This document shows, in pieces, positions 51,426-59,513 of a stretch of DNA of 64,000 nt. The position numbers and the translations under genes are program-made. This stretch comes from Deltaproteobacteria bacterium (GTDB lineage Bacteria > Desulfobacterota > Desulfobulbia > Desulfobulbales > Desulfurivibrionaceae): contig JAJZRJ010000001.1 in assembly GCA_021802775.1 (NCBI GenBank), positions 85,615 through 149,614 on the forward strand, written 5' to 3'. Each line of letters opens with the position of its first letter. Within the stretch, counting starts at the first letter, position 1. Under the pieces are notes generated by a model that did not search any database, was not told the DNA's origin, and was given only the letters and a program-made list of their open reading frames with translations.

Positions 51426-52778
51426 ATGAAAAAGTTATTGATTCTGATAGTGGCCGCCCTCTTCCTCATGCCGCTGGCGGCCCAAACCGCCGCGGCAGCC
51501 GGCGGTGCCGGCCCGGACAAGGATATGCTCAAGGGCCTCATCACCCAGGTGGACGAGGCGAACCGCACCTTCACCTTTGTCCGCGAATCAGACAGCAAGG
51601 AGTTCACCTTCACCTTCGGCGCCAAGATGGAGGCCAAGGACCTGCCCATGGGCACCAAGGTAATGATCAACCTGGATCAGCATGCCGGCGAAGGCGTGGC
51701 CAAGGACGTCTCGCGGATGTTCCTCGCCATGGACCTCAAGACCGTGATCGCACTGTTGGTTATCGGCCTGATCGGCGGGTTGCTCTCCGGCTTCATCGGC
51801 TCGGGCGGCGCCTTCGTCCTCACCCCGGCGATGATGTCGCTGGGCGTGCCGGGCGCGGTGGCGGTGGCGAGCAACATGTGCCACAAGTTCCCCAAGGCCA
51901 TGGTCGGCGCCTACAAGCGTTACAAATACGGCCAGGCAGACCTCAAGCTCGGCCTGGTCATGGCCGTTACCGCCATCATCGGCGTGCAGATCGGCATCCA
52001 GATCCAGAAGGCGATCCTCCATGCCTGGGGCAACGCCGGTTCCAACCTTTACGTCTCCGTGGTCTTTGTCTTCACCCTGGTAGTGGTCGGCGCCTATGTC
52101 TTCATGGATGCCCAGAAGCTGGCCAAGAAGAAAGACAGCACCGGCCATGAGGTTTCCAGGCTGGCCCTGGCCCTGCAGAAGATCAATCTGCCGCCGATGA
52201 TGCACTTCAAGACCGCCAACGTGCGCATCTCCGCCTGGATCACCGTGCCGGTCGGCCTCTTGACCGGTATGCTGGCCGCGACCATCGCGGTGGGCGGCTT
52301 CATCGGCGTGCCCGGCATGATCTACGTGATCGGCGCCTCGGCCATGGTGGCCAGCGCCACCGAGCTGATCATCGCCTTTGTCATGGGCTTCTGGGGCTCG
52401 GTCCAGTGGGGTCTCTCCGGATTGATCGACATCCGGCTCACCCTGCTGATCCTCTCCACCTCGCTGATCGGCGTGCAGCTCGGCGCCCTGGGCACCACCT
52501 ATGTCAAGGACTACATCATCAAGATCGTCATGGGTTCGGTCATGCTGATCGTCGCGGTCAGCCGCGGCGCCAAGATCCCCGGCTACCTCGCCGACCTCGG
52601 CTGGGGCGCGCAGCTTGCCCCGCAGACCACCGCCCTGCTCGAAGGCCTCAGCTTCTGGTCCCTGGTGGCGGCGCTGGCCACCGCCGCCATCATTATCTCC
52701 GGCGCCATGGCCAAGGGCATCATCAGCCATCGTGCGGACGAGCAGCGGAAAATCGTTGAAGTCAGGAACCATGGCTAA
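51426..52778 (+). CDS. TauE/SafE-family exporter with N-terminal periplasmic domain
   Basis: A 450-residue transporter of the sulfite/organosulfonate exporter family. A signal or first helix (residues 1-24) is followed by a periplasmic domain of about 70 residues (GLITQVDEANRTFTFVRESD). From about 105 the TauE core begins: LIGGLLSGFIGSGGAFVLTP, ASNMCHKFPKAMVGAYKRYK and, in the second half, AATIAVGGFIGVPGMIYVIG. Eight or nine helices are visible. The substrate may be sulfite or a related anion; the Usp and sensor genes around it suggest induction by a stress. Its end overlaps the following usp gene. Confidence 0.9.
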   Translation: MKKLLILIVAALFLMPLAAQTAAAAGGAGPDKDMLKGLITQVDEANRTFTFVRESDSKEFTFTFGAKMEAKDLPMGTKVMINLDQHAGEGVAKDVSRMFLAMDLKTVIALLVIGLIGGLLSGFIGSGGAFVLTPAMMSLGVPGAVAVASNMCHKFPKAMVGAYKRYKYGQADLKLGLVMAVTAIIGVQIGIQIQKAILHAWGNAGSNLYVSVVFVFTLVVVGAYVFMDAQKLAKKKDSTGHEVSRLALALQKINLPPMMHFKTANVRISAWITVPVGLLTGMLAATIAVGGFIGVPGMIYVIGASAMVASATELIIAFVMGFWGSVQWGLSGLIDIRLTLLILSTSLIGVQLGALGTTYVKDYIIKIVMGSVMLIVAVSRGAKIPGYLADLGWGAQLAPQTTALLEGLSFWSLVAALATAAIIISGAMAKGIISHRADEQRKIVEVRNHG

Positions 52779-53640
52779 GTATCGCAAGATCCTCGCGGCC
52801 TTCGACGGCTCGCCTTCCGCCAGGAACGCCCTGGTGCAGGCATGTCACATGGCCAAGATGGACAAAAGCTGGCTCAAGGTGCTGGCGGTGTTGCCGGCCT
52901 ACGAAGGCGAACTGGAACTGGTCGGCGTCAGCCGCATCCGGGAGACGATCACCGGCCCCGGCCAGACCCTGCTCAACGAGGCCAAGGCCATCGCCGATAC
53001 GGCCGATGTGCACATCCTCGCCTCCGTGGAGCAGGGTGAGCCTTACGAGCGCATCATCCACGTGGCGGACGACGAAAACTGCGACCTCATCGTCATGGGA
53101 CGCCGGGGGTTGACCCGGCTCGACCGGTGGCTGATCGGCAGCGTCACCGCCCGGGTCATCGGCTACACCCGGAAGGATGTGCTGGTGGTGCCGGCCACCG
53201 CCACCCTCGACTGGCGCCACCTCTTGCTGGCCACCGACGGCTCCTCGCACAACAAAGCGGCGGTGGCCAAGGCCATCGCCATCGCCAAAATGCGCCGGGC
53301 CAAGCTCACCGCGATCTCGGTGGCCTACACCAACGACGAGCTTTCCGACCTGGCGCCCGAGGCGGTCAACGTCCTGATCCGGCAGGCGCAGGAACTGTTA
53401 CAGGCCACCAAACAGCAGGCCGCCCGGGAAGGGGTTGCTCTGGAAACGGTGGTCAGGGCGGACGAACCGCAGGATGCCATCCTGGCGCTGGCCGCGAAAA
53501 TCAAGCCCTCCCTGATCGTGATGGGTTCCCACGGCCGCAAGGGGTTGACGCGGCTCCTCATGGGCAGCGTCACCGAGCATGTGATCGGCCTCGGCGACAG
53601 CCCGGTACTGGTCAGCCACCGCGGCGGCAGTGCCACCTGA
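52771..53640 (+). CDS. Tandem-domain universal stress protein
   Basis: A 289-residue protein made of two Usp domains. Domain one (1-145) has KYRKILAAFDGSPSARNAL and GRRGLTRLDRWLIGSVTARV; domain two (150-289) has WRHLLLATDGSSHNKAAV and GSHGRKGLTRLLMGSVTEHV. Both contain the G-x2-G-x9-G(S/T) ATP-binding motif. ATG 52771 overlaps the TauE stop by eight bases, so it is cotranslated with the exporter. Such Usp pairs often regulate transport or filament-type responses. Last gene of the operon; a stable hairpin follows. Confidence 0.94.
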   Translation: MAKYRKILAAFDGSPSARNALVQACHMAKMDKSWLKVLAVLPAYEGELELVGVSRIRETITGPGQTLLNEAKAIADTADVHILASVEQGEPYERIIHVADDENCDLIVMGRRGLTRLDRWLIGSVTARVIGYTRKDVLVVPATATLDWRHLLLATDGSSHNKAAVAKAIAIAKMRRAKLTAISVAYTNDELSDLAPEAVNVLIRQAQELLQATKQQAAREGVALETVVRADEPQDAILALAAKIKPSLIVMGSHGRKGLTRLLMGSVTEHVIGLGDSPVLVSHRGGSAT

Positions 53641-53718
53641 TCTCTCGGTTCCGGGGAAATTCCCCCGGGTCTTTCCAGGCATCTTTGAGATAGTTCCTCG
53701 GTTGTTTCCCTATCCCGG

Positions 53719-53742
53719 AGGGGCGCCGTTCGCGGCGCCCCT
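53719..53742 (+). terminator. Hairpin after the stress operon
   Basis: AGGGGCGCCG / CGGCGCCCCT, a 10-bp perfect stem closed by TTCG, 78 bases past the usp stop. No T tract follows. Confidence 0.6.
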
Positions 53743-53776
53743 TCATCCCTCTGCTTTCCCAATGTTTCGGGCCGAG

Positions 53777-53806
53777 TTGACACCGCGGATGATTTACCGT
53801 TATGAT
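53777..53806 (+). promoter_or_regulatory. Strong sigma-70 promoter for the CigR-like gene
   Basis: TTGACA (53777-53782), an 18-base spacer and TATGAT (53801-53806), giving a leader of about 87 bases before the ATG at 53900. Confidence 0.78.
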
Positions 53807-53899
53807 GAATTGAACTTGAGTGTGTATGCCGTTTGCCCGATCCTGCCACGCCCAGTGGGGGAATCAATAAAAAGCCACCTATCAAGGGAGGAGAAAATC

Positions 53900-54421
53900 A
53901 TGCACTATTTTTCTTCACGGATGCGCGTTGCACTGGTTTTCGTCTTTGCCATACTCTTTGCCGCAAGTTCGGCCCTGGCGGAGAAGCCGCCCTGGGCCGG
54001 CGACAAAAAAGGCGGGAACCCGAAAGGGAAAGAGGTACATGAAAAATATGACGGGAAAGGGAAAGGTGACCGCGGGGAATCACGTGGCCGGGAGGAACAT
54101 CGCTTTTTCACCACCCGACAGCACGATTCCATCCATGCCTATTTTGCCGATGAGTTCCGGAGAGGCAACTGCCCGCCAGGTCTGGCCAAGAAGCGCAACG
54201 GCTGCATGCCCCCCGGCCTGGCAAAACAATGGGTGATCGGACGCCCGCTGCCAGCAGGGGTTATCTACTACGATCTGCCACCGCAGGTTCTGGTGGTGCT
54301 GGGACCGGCGCCCTCCGGGCACCGCTTCGTGCGGGTAGCACAGGATATCCTGCTCATGGCGGTCGGGACGGGGATGATCGTGGATGCGATTGACAATCTG
54401 AGTTGGGAGTTCAACCGGTAA
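53900..54421 (+). CDS. CigR/RcnB-like periplasmic protein
   Basis: A 173-residue exported protein. The signal peptide covers about residues 1-28 (VALVFVFAILFAASSALAE). A Lys/Gly-rich, charged stretch (about 30-65) precedes the conserved part: NCPPGLAKKRNGCMPPGLAK, RPLPAGVIYYDLPPQVLVVL and a terminal VRVAQDILLMAVGTGMIVDA helix. PPGLAK-type motifs and the terminal alternation of strand and helix match the RcnB/CigR family; RcnB is a nickel-cobalt homeostasis protein in E. coli, CigR an anti-virulence protein in Salmonella. Function here is unknown. AGGGAGGAG precedes the start. Confidence 0.82.
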   Translation: MHYFSSRMRVALVFVFAILFAASSALAEKPPWAGDKKGGNPKGKEVHEKYDGKGKGDRGESRGREEHRFFTTRQHDSIHAYFADEFRRGNCPPGLAKKRNGCMPPGLAKQWVIGRPLPAGVIYYDLPPQVLVVLGPAPSGHRFVRVAQDILLMAVGTGMIVDAIDNLSWEFNR

Positions 54422-54476
54422 GCGATGCCGGGAAAGTGGCCTGCTCCCATTTTCCCGCCTGAGATAGTTTCGCTTC

Positions 54477-54511
54477 GGCGGGGCGCCACGAAGGCGCCTC
54501 GCCATTTTTTT
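54477..54511 (+). terminator. Rho-independent terminator after the CigR-like gene
   Basis: GGCGGGGCGCC / GGCGCCTCGCC form an 11-bp stem (one G-U pair) with a 5-base loop, then A and seven T residues. Confidence 0.9.
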
Positions 54512-54826
54512 CGCTGCACCATTCTCCAGCGGCGGAAAATCAGGGACGCTCCCCGGTTTTCTTCCCAGCGACCTTATTCATAACTCATTCCTTCTATCTT
54601 TCCCCAAACTGCCCAATAAGTCACCCTGCCGTCTGGATACCTGGCACTTTGCAGCCATTTCCCCTGTGGTATCACCAAATTCCTGACCATCTTATAACAC
54701 TTGACTCGTTGTATTCCATGGGGAAATTCTTGACAAGTTTTTCCTGCCCAATCCCCAGGGCCCGACAAAACAACGCCTCTGCCGAATCCTGGTTCGCACT
54801 CCTCCCTGAATCATAAAAATAAATAA

Positions 54827-54855
54827 TGGACCTTTTAAGGTCTATTGTTTACAAT
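54827..54855 (+). promoter_or_regulatory. hipBA promoter with overlapping palindromic operator
   Basis: TGGACC (54827-54832), 17 bases and TACAAT (54850-54855). The palindrome GACCTT-TT-AAGGTC (54829-54842) overlaps the -35 and spacer; a second, imperfect one (AAGACC ... GGCCTT) lies near 54867-54884. HipB-type antitoxins repress their own operon through such sites. Confidence 0.65.
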
Positions 54856-54887
54856 ATATTTATTAAAAGACCCAAAAGAGGCCTTTA

Positions 54888-55199
54888 ATGAATTTAGAAA
54901 AGACAGCGGAAGAAATGGAGGGCGCCTTTGGGCAACAACTGCGCGACCTGCGGCTCCGGCGGAACATCAACCAGCGCCAGCTTGCCGAACGAGCCGGGGT
55001 TGCGCTCAATGCCGTGAAAAATCTGGAGAGCGGCAAGGGGGCGACCCTGGCCTCGCTGGTCAAGGTGCTGCGCGCCCTGGAACGGGCCGACTGGCTTGCC
55101 ACCCTGGCGCCGACGGTAGCCATCAGCCCCTTGCAGATGCTGAAGGCCAAGCAGGCCAGGCAACGCGCCTCCCGGCCCAAAGGGACTCCTCATGTATAA
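54888..55199 (+). CDS. hipB: HipB-like antitoxin, XRE-family HTH
   Basis: A 103-residue DNA-binding protein. The helix-turn-helix reads LRDLRLRRNINQRQLAERAG followed by VALNAVKNLESGKGATLASL, the Xre pattern. The C-terminal 30 residues are basic. In known HipBA pairs the antitoxin binds DNA and neutralises the HipA kinase. Its stop overlaps the hipA start by eight bases. Symbol assigned by context with hipA. Confidence 0.85.
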   Translation: MNLEKTAEEMEGAFGQQLRDLRLRRNINQRQLAERAGVALNAVKNLESGKGATLASLVKVLRALERADWLATLAPTVAISPLQMLKAKQARQRASRPKGTPHV

Positions 55200-56475
55200 A
55201 CCGGTCCATGCCATCGAGGTGCGGATCTGGGGCAAAAGCGTCGGCGCAGTCGCCCTGGCGCCGAATCTTGGCTATTACGCCTTCGAGTACGACAGCGGGT
55301 TCGTCAAATCCGGCATCGAGCTGGCGCCGCTGACCATGCCGCTGACTTTGGCCAGGGAGCCCTTCGTCTTTGTCGATCTGCCCGAGTTGAGTTTCAAGCG
55401 CCTGCCGGCAATGCTGGCCGACGCCCTGCCGGATGATTTCGGCAATGCACTGATTGACGCCTGGATGGCCGGCAAGGGCGTTGACAAAGCCCGGATAACG
55501 CCGCTCGACCGTCTGGCCTACATGGGCAAACGCGGCATGGGCGCGCTGGAGTTCAAGCCGGCCCGCAGCCCCGCCACCGCCAGCAGCACGGCAATCAAGC
55601 TCTCGCGGCTGGTTGAAGGCGCCAGGCAGGCCGTGCACGGGAAGATTGACTCGGATCAACTGGCCAAGGCCGCGCTGGCCCAGATCATCCAGGTGGGAAC
55701 CTCGGCGGGTGGAGCCCGCGCCAAGGCGGCCATTGCCTGGAACCCGGCAACCGACGAAATCCGGCCGGGCCAATTCGAGGTGGAATCCGGCTTTGAGCAC
55801 TGGCTGCTCAAATTCGACGGCATGGGCGCCGACCGGGAATTGGGCGGCTCGCAGGACTATGGCCGCATCGAGTACGCCTATTCCCTGATGGCGCGCGCCG
55901 CCGGTATCGCCATGTCCCCCTGTCGCCTGCTGGAAGAAAACGGCCGGGCTCACTTCATGAGCCGGCGCTTCGATCGGGACGGCAACCGCAAACACCACCT
56001 GCAATCCCTCTGCGCCATGGCGCATCTCGATTACAAGCAGAAGGCGAGCCACGACTACAGCCAGTTCCTGCACACCATCAATCGACTGGAGCTGGGCTAT
56101 GCCGCGCTTGAGGAGGCCTTCCGACGCATGGCCTTCAATGTCATGGCCGCCAACTGCGACGATCACACCAAGAACATTTCCTTCATGCTGCGCGAGGGGG
56201 AGCGCTGGGAGCTGGCCCCGGCCTATGATCTGACCCATGCCCATAATCCCGCCGGGGAATGGACCTGGCAACACCTGATGGCGGTAAACGGGAAGTTTGC
56301 CGCTATTTCGCGCGCCGATCTATTGGCGGTTGCCGATCGTTTTGGCATCGGCACGGCACCGAAAGTCCTGAGCCAGGTGGCTGACGCCGTTGCCGCCTGG
56401 CCGGATTTTGCCGCGCGGGCCAACGTGAGCCGGAACGAAACGACGAGAATTCTGGCGCACCACCGCGTTCTTTGA
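55192..56475 (+). CDS. hipA: HipA-family serine/threonine kinase toxin
   Basis: A 427-residue kinase; E. coli HipA phosphorylates glutamyl-tRNA synthetase and induces persistence. Residues 1-100 form the HipA_N-type domain; GTSAGGARAKAAIAWNP near residue 180 is the phosphate-binding loop; HWLLKFDGMG, EYAYSLMARAAGIAMSPCRL and RFDRDGNRKHHLQSL follow; the catalytic loop is NVMAANCDDHTKNISFMLRE (N...D-D-H-x-K-N), and LAPAYDLTHAHN is the DLT-type motif. The kinase residues appear intact, so it is probably active. Confidence 0.93.
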   Translation: MYKPVHAIEVRIWGKSVGAVALAPNLGYYAFEYDSGFVKSGIELAPLTMPLTLAREPFVFVDLPELSFKRLPAMLADALPDDFGNALIDAWMAGKGVDKARITPLDRLAYMGKRGMGALEFKPARSPATASSTAIKLSRLVEGARQAVHGKIDSDQLAKAALAQIIQVGTSAGGARAKAAIAWNPATDEIRPGQFEVESGFEHWLLKFDGMGADRELGGSQDYGRIEYAYSLMARAAGIAMSPCRLLEENGRAHFMSRRFDRDGNRKHHLQSLCAMAHLDYKQKASHDYSQFLHTINRLELGYAALEEAFRRMAFNVMAANCDDHTKNISFMLREGERWELAPAYDLTHAHNPAGEWTWQHLMAVNGKFAAISRADLLAVADRFGIGTAPKVLSQVADAVAAWPDFAARANVSRNETTRILAHHRVL

Positions 56476-56512
56476 GCGAAGATTTCCACATGACGGGCAG
56501 TAAAGGAGCAAC

Positions 56513-56538
56513 AAAAAAGCCCTGATTGCTCAGGGCTT
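56513..56538 (-). terminator. Terminator of the tRNA-Ser transcript
   Basis: On the minus strand AGCCCTGA / TCAGGGCT with a 4-base loop is followed by six T residues. It lies 35 bases beyond the tRNA-Ser(GCU) 3' end. Confidence 0.85.
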
Positions 56539-56572
56539 GCGGGACGCACCGGGGATTCCCCGGATTATACAA

Positions 56573-56666
56573 TGGCGGAGAGAGAGGGATTCGAACCCTC
56601 GGTAGGACTTTTGGTCCTACACTCGCTTAGCAGGCGAGCACCTTCGGCCTACTCGGTCATCTCTCC
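56573..56666 (-). tRNA. tRNA-Ser (anticodon GCU)
   Basis: A 94-base class II tRNA with encoded CCA. Acceptor stem GGAGAGA / TCTCTCC, anticodon loop CTGCTAA in the arm CTCGC...GCGAG, long variable arm (TAGGAC / GTCCTA) and T loop GGTTCGAATCC are all clear. It reads AGC/AGU serine codons. Confidence 0.97.
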
Positions 56667-56689
56667 GCAATTCGGAGTAATTGTTTTCT

Positions 56690-56775
56690 TGGCGGAGGAG
56701 GTAGGATTCGAACCCACGGAACTTTCGTTCAACGGTTTTCAAGACCGCCGCCTTAAACCACTCGGCCACTCCTCC
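56690..56775 (-). tRNA. tRNA-Ser (anticodon UGA)
   Basis: An 86-base class II tRNA with encoded CCA. Acceptor GGAGGAG / CTCCTCC, anticodon loop CTTGAAA in the arm GCGGT...ACCGT, variable arm with GAAC/GTTC, and T loop GGTTCGAATCC. It reads UCN serine codons and lies first in the transcript, 23 bases before tRNA-Ser(GCU). Confidence 0.97.
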
Positions 56776-56789
56776 CAAGTGTGCCAACT

Positions 56790-56818
56790 TATGTACCATC
56801 TCGGGCCAGGGCTGTCAA
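56790..56818 (-). promoter_or_regulatory. Promoter of the tRNA-Ser pair
   Basis: On the minus strand TTGACA (56818-56813), 17 bases and TACATA (56795-56790). The start would be about 8 bases before the first tRNA. Confidence 0.75.
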
Positions 56819-56849
56819 TCGCGTTATCCCCGCCAGCGGCCCGTGGCGG

Positions 56850-58211
56850 TCATTCCGCAGCCTTGACCAGAGCCAGGGCCTCGGGAAGCTTGCGAGCGCC
56901 GATGATCTCCATGCCCTTGACCCCTTCTCTGGGCACGTTGGCCGCCGGCACGATGGCCCGCTTGAAGCCGTGCTTGGCAGCCTCGCGCAGCCGGGCCTCG
57001 CCGTTGGGCACCGGCCGGATCTCGCCGGAAAGGCCGATCTCGCCGAAGACCACCAGCTCCTGCGGCAGCGGCTGATTGTTGAGACTGGAGACAATGGCCA
57101 TGAGCAGGGCCAGGTCGGCCGCGGTCTCATCCACCCGCACCCCGCCCACCACGTTCAAAAAGACATCCTGGTTGTAGGTGGCGACCCGGCCGTGGCGGTG
57201 CAGCACCGCGAGCAGCATGGCGAGGCGATTCTGCTCCAGCCCCACCGCCACCCGGCGCGGCATCTCGGCGTGGCTGGCATCGACCAGGGCCTGCAACTCG
57301 ACAAGCAGCGGCCGGCTGCCCTCCCACACCGCCATCACCACGCTGCCGGGCATGGGCTCATCGAGCCGGGAGAGGAAAATGGCCGAGGGGTTCTTCACCT
57401 CCTTGAGCCCCTTGTCGGTCATGGCAAAGACGCCCAGCTCGTTCACCGCGCCGTAGCGGTTCTTCACCGCCCGCATGATCCGGTAGCGGCTGTCGAGATT
57501 ACCTTCGAAGTAGCAGACCACGTCGATGATGTGCTCCAAAACCCGCGGCCCGGCGAGATCGCCGGACTTGGTCACGTGGCCCACCAGGAAGATGGCAACT
57601 CCGGTCTGCTTGGCGAACTGGGTCAGCAGCGCGGCGGATTCCCGCACCTGGCTCACACTGCCTGGGGCGGACTGCACATTGGCACTCTGCATGGTCTGGA
57701 TCGAGTCGATCACCATCACTGCCGGCCGTTCCTGCTCGGCCACCGCGCAGATCCCCTCCACCGAGGTCTCGGCCAGGAGCAGCAGCGCCTCCTGCGGCAG
57801 GTCGAGGCGCCGGGCGCGCATGGCGATCTGCTGGGGCGACTCCTCGCCGGTGACGTAAAGCACCTTGTGGGTACGGCTCAAGCCGCAGCAGACCTGGAGC
57901 AGGGCCGTGCTCTTGCCCACGCCGGGGTCGCCGCCGATGAGCACCACCGAGCCCGGCACCAGGCCGCCGCCCAGTACCCGATCCAGCTCGTGCATGCCGG
58001 TGGCGATGCGGGCCGAGTGGTCCATGGCCACCGCGGCCATGGGCTGCACCGTGGCCAGTGCGCCGGTGTAGCCCCCAAAGCGCGGGGTGGCCTTGGGCGC
58101 GGCCTGTTCGCTCAAGGTATCCCAGGCGCCGCATTCGCCGCACTGGCCCGCCCATTTGCCGGATGTCGCCCCGCAGGCGCTGCACACGAAGAGCTTTTTT
58201 TCCTTGGCCAT
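56850..58211 (-). CDS. radA: DNA repair protein RadA (Sms)
   Basis: A RecA-like helicase that promotes branch migration during recombination. N-terminal zinc finger: CSACGATSGKWAGQCGECGA. The RecA core has Walker A GGDPGVGKSTALLQV and the Walker B/VIDSIQTM region; KNRYGAVNELGVF is the RadA-specific KNRFG motif. The C-terminal Lon-protease-like domain includes VFLNVVGGVRVDETAADLAL and FGEIGLSGEIRPV, without a catalytic Ser-Lys pair. 453 residues is standard. Confidence 0.96.
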   Translation of the reverse strand: MAKEKKLFVCSACGATSGKWAGQCGECGAWDTLSEQAAPKATPRFGGYTGALATVQPMAAVAMDHSARIATGMHELDRVLGGGLVPGSVVLIGGDPGVGKSTALLQVCCGLSRTHKVLYVTGEESPQQIAMRARRLDLPQEALLLLAETSVEGICAVAEQERPAVMVIDSIQTMQSANVQSAPGSVSQVRESAALLTQFAKQTGVAIFLVGHVTKSGDLAGPRVLEHIIDVVCYFEGNLDSRYRIMRAVKNRYGAVNELGVFAMTDKGLKEVKNPSAIFLSRLDEPMPGSVVMAVWEGSRPLLVELQALVDASHAEMPRRVAVGLEQNRLAMLLAVLHRHGRVATYNQDVFLNVVGGVRVDETAADLALLMAIVSSLNNQPLPQELVVFGEIGLSGEIRPVPNGEARLREAAKHGFKRAIVPAANVPREGVKGMEIIGARKLPEALALVKAAE

Positions 58212-58239
58212 ATTCCCCCTTCTTCCGATTTCAAATCAA

Positions 58240-58330
58240 ATGGAGAACGCGAAGGCAAGCGAGCAGCGACGAGACAGTACACCGAGTTACGGTGAGGAGC
58301 CGCGCAGCGCAGCCGACAAAGTTATCCGAA
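58240..58330. repeat. Repeat-like intergenic sequence between radA and hemW
   Basis: The 129-base gap contains purine-rich, low-complexity units (GAAGGCAAGCGAGCAGCGAC) and a small hairpin CACCG-AGTTA-CGGTG, then GAGGAGCCGCGCAGCGCAG. It has no ORF. The pattern resembles dispersed extragenic repeats, but only one copy is in the window. Confidence 0.35.
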
Positions 58331-58340
58331 TGATTTGGAA

Positions 58341-59513
58341 TTACACCAATTCCGCCAGCACCTGATGGGCCACTGGCAGGGCCTGGTCGCTGAGCCGCAT
58401 GAAATCGCCGCTAAAGACCAGCAACCCACGCTCCACCAGTCTCTCTAGTGTTGTGCCATAATAGGCCTGCGGCGTCAAACCAAAGCGGGCCGCAAGCCGC
58501 GGCAACGACACCCCTTCGAGCAGCCGCAGCCCCATAATCACGCTCTCGCGAAAACGCGCTTCAAGGCCCAGGGCCTCGGCCTCGGTATACGGGGCCTCGC
58601 CCGCCTCGACCAGGCTGGCGTAGTGCGCCGGGTCGGCCACGCTCTTGAGCCGCAGGCCGGAGAGGCAGGAGACCGATGACGCGCCCAGCCCCACATAGGA
58701 ACCATTGTGCCAGTAGTTCAAATTATGGCGGCATTCATAGCCTGGCCGGGCGTAGTTGGCGATCTCGTAGCGCTGATAGCCACGAGCAGCCAGCAACTCT
58801 TGGGCCATGCTCTCCATCTCGGCCATCCGGTCGTCATCAGGCAGGGTGATCCGCCCCTCTTCCACCCCGCGCGCCAAAGGGGTGCCTGGTTCCACCATCA
58901 GTTCGTAGAGCGCCAGATGCTCCGGAAAACATTCCAGGGCGATGACCAGCGATTCCCGCAGATCGGCCAGGGTCTGCCCCGGCAGGCCGTAGATCAGATC
59001 GAGATTGAGGTTATCAAAACCGGCTGCGCGGGCCGCCTGGATGGCCGCCATGGCCTCGGCCTGGGTATGGCTGCGGCCGATGGCGGTGAGCAGCCGGTCG
59101 GAAAAAGACTGCACCCCGAGGCTCAACCGGTTCACCCCGGCTGCCCGCAATGTCGCAAGTTTTTCCGGGGTAACGGTATTAGGGTTGGCCTCCACCGTGA
59201 TCTCGGCTTGGTCAACGAAGACGAAAGACGATCGCAGGGTGCGGAGCATCCCGGCCAACTCCTCAGCCTCGTAGATGGTGGGGGTGCCGCCGCCGATGAA
59301 TAGGGTGGCGAACTGCCGCGCCTGCGCCCAGGGCGAGGCCGCCATCCGCGCTGCCTCTCGCTCTACTGCGGCCAGATAATCGGCGGGTGGCGCATCCAGG
59401 CAGGGATAGGAAGTAAAGGCGCAGTAACCGCACTTGGAGCGGCAAAAGGGAATGTGGATATAGAGCCCCGGCGGCCCCTCGCCCGACTCCGGGGTGATTA
59501 ACGCGGTGTTCAT
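58341..59513 (-). CDS. hemW: Radical SAM heme chaperone HemW
   Basis: A radical-SAM protein homologous to coproporphyrinogen dehydrogenase that carries heme instead. The cluster motif is CRSKCGYCAF (CxxxCxxC), preceded by GLYIHIPF; GGGTPTIYEAEEL, NPNTVTPEKL and the C-terminal HemN_C region with IMGLRLLEGV and ARFGL follow. The CRSKC sequence lacks the extra Cys that HemN has in CxxxCxxC-C. ATG 59513 overlaps the radC stop as ATGA and gives 390 residues; an upstream in-frame codon at 59537 would lie within radC. Confidence 0.93.
   Translation of the reverse strand: MNTALITPESGEGPPGLYIHIPFCRSKCGYCAFTSYPCLDAPPADYLAAVEREAARMAASPWAQARQFATLFIGGGTPTIYEAEELAGMLRTLRSSFVFVDQAEITVEANPNTVTPEKLATLRAAGVNRLSLGVQSFSDRLLTAIGRSHTQAEAMAAIQAARAAGFDNLNLDLIYGLPGQTLADLRESLVIALECFPEHLALYELMVEPGTPLARGVEEGRITLPDDDRMAEMESMAQELLAARGYQRYEIANYARPGYECRHNLNYWHNGSYVGLGASSVSCLSGLRLKSVADPAHYASLVEAGEAPYTEAEALGLEARFRESVIMGLRLLEGVSLPRLAARFGLTPQAYYGTTLERLVERGLLVFSGDFMRLSDQALPVAHQVLAELV

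Larger units (their letters stand above)
54422..54887. other. 466-base gap before hipB
   Basis: Contains the terminator of the CigR-like gene (54477-54511) and the hipBA promoter/operator (54827-54855). The roughly 300 bases between have a lower GC content than the flanks. A minus-strand frame (54574-54768) reads like protein in its second half (GKWLQSARYPDGRVTYWAVW) but has only a TTG start and no recognisable family; it may be a remnant. Confidence 0.6.

Noticed and set aside
56476..56572. A phage or island attachment site at the tRNA-Ser(GCU) end
   Set aside because: No second copy of the tRNA 3' sequence was seen on the far side of hipBA and no integrase is present.
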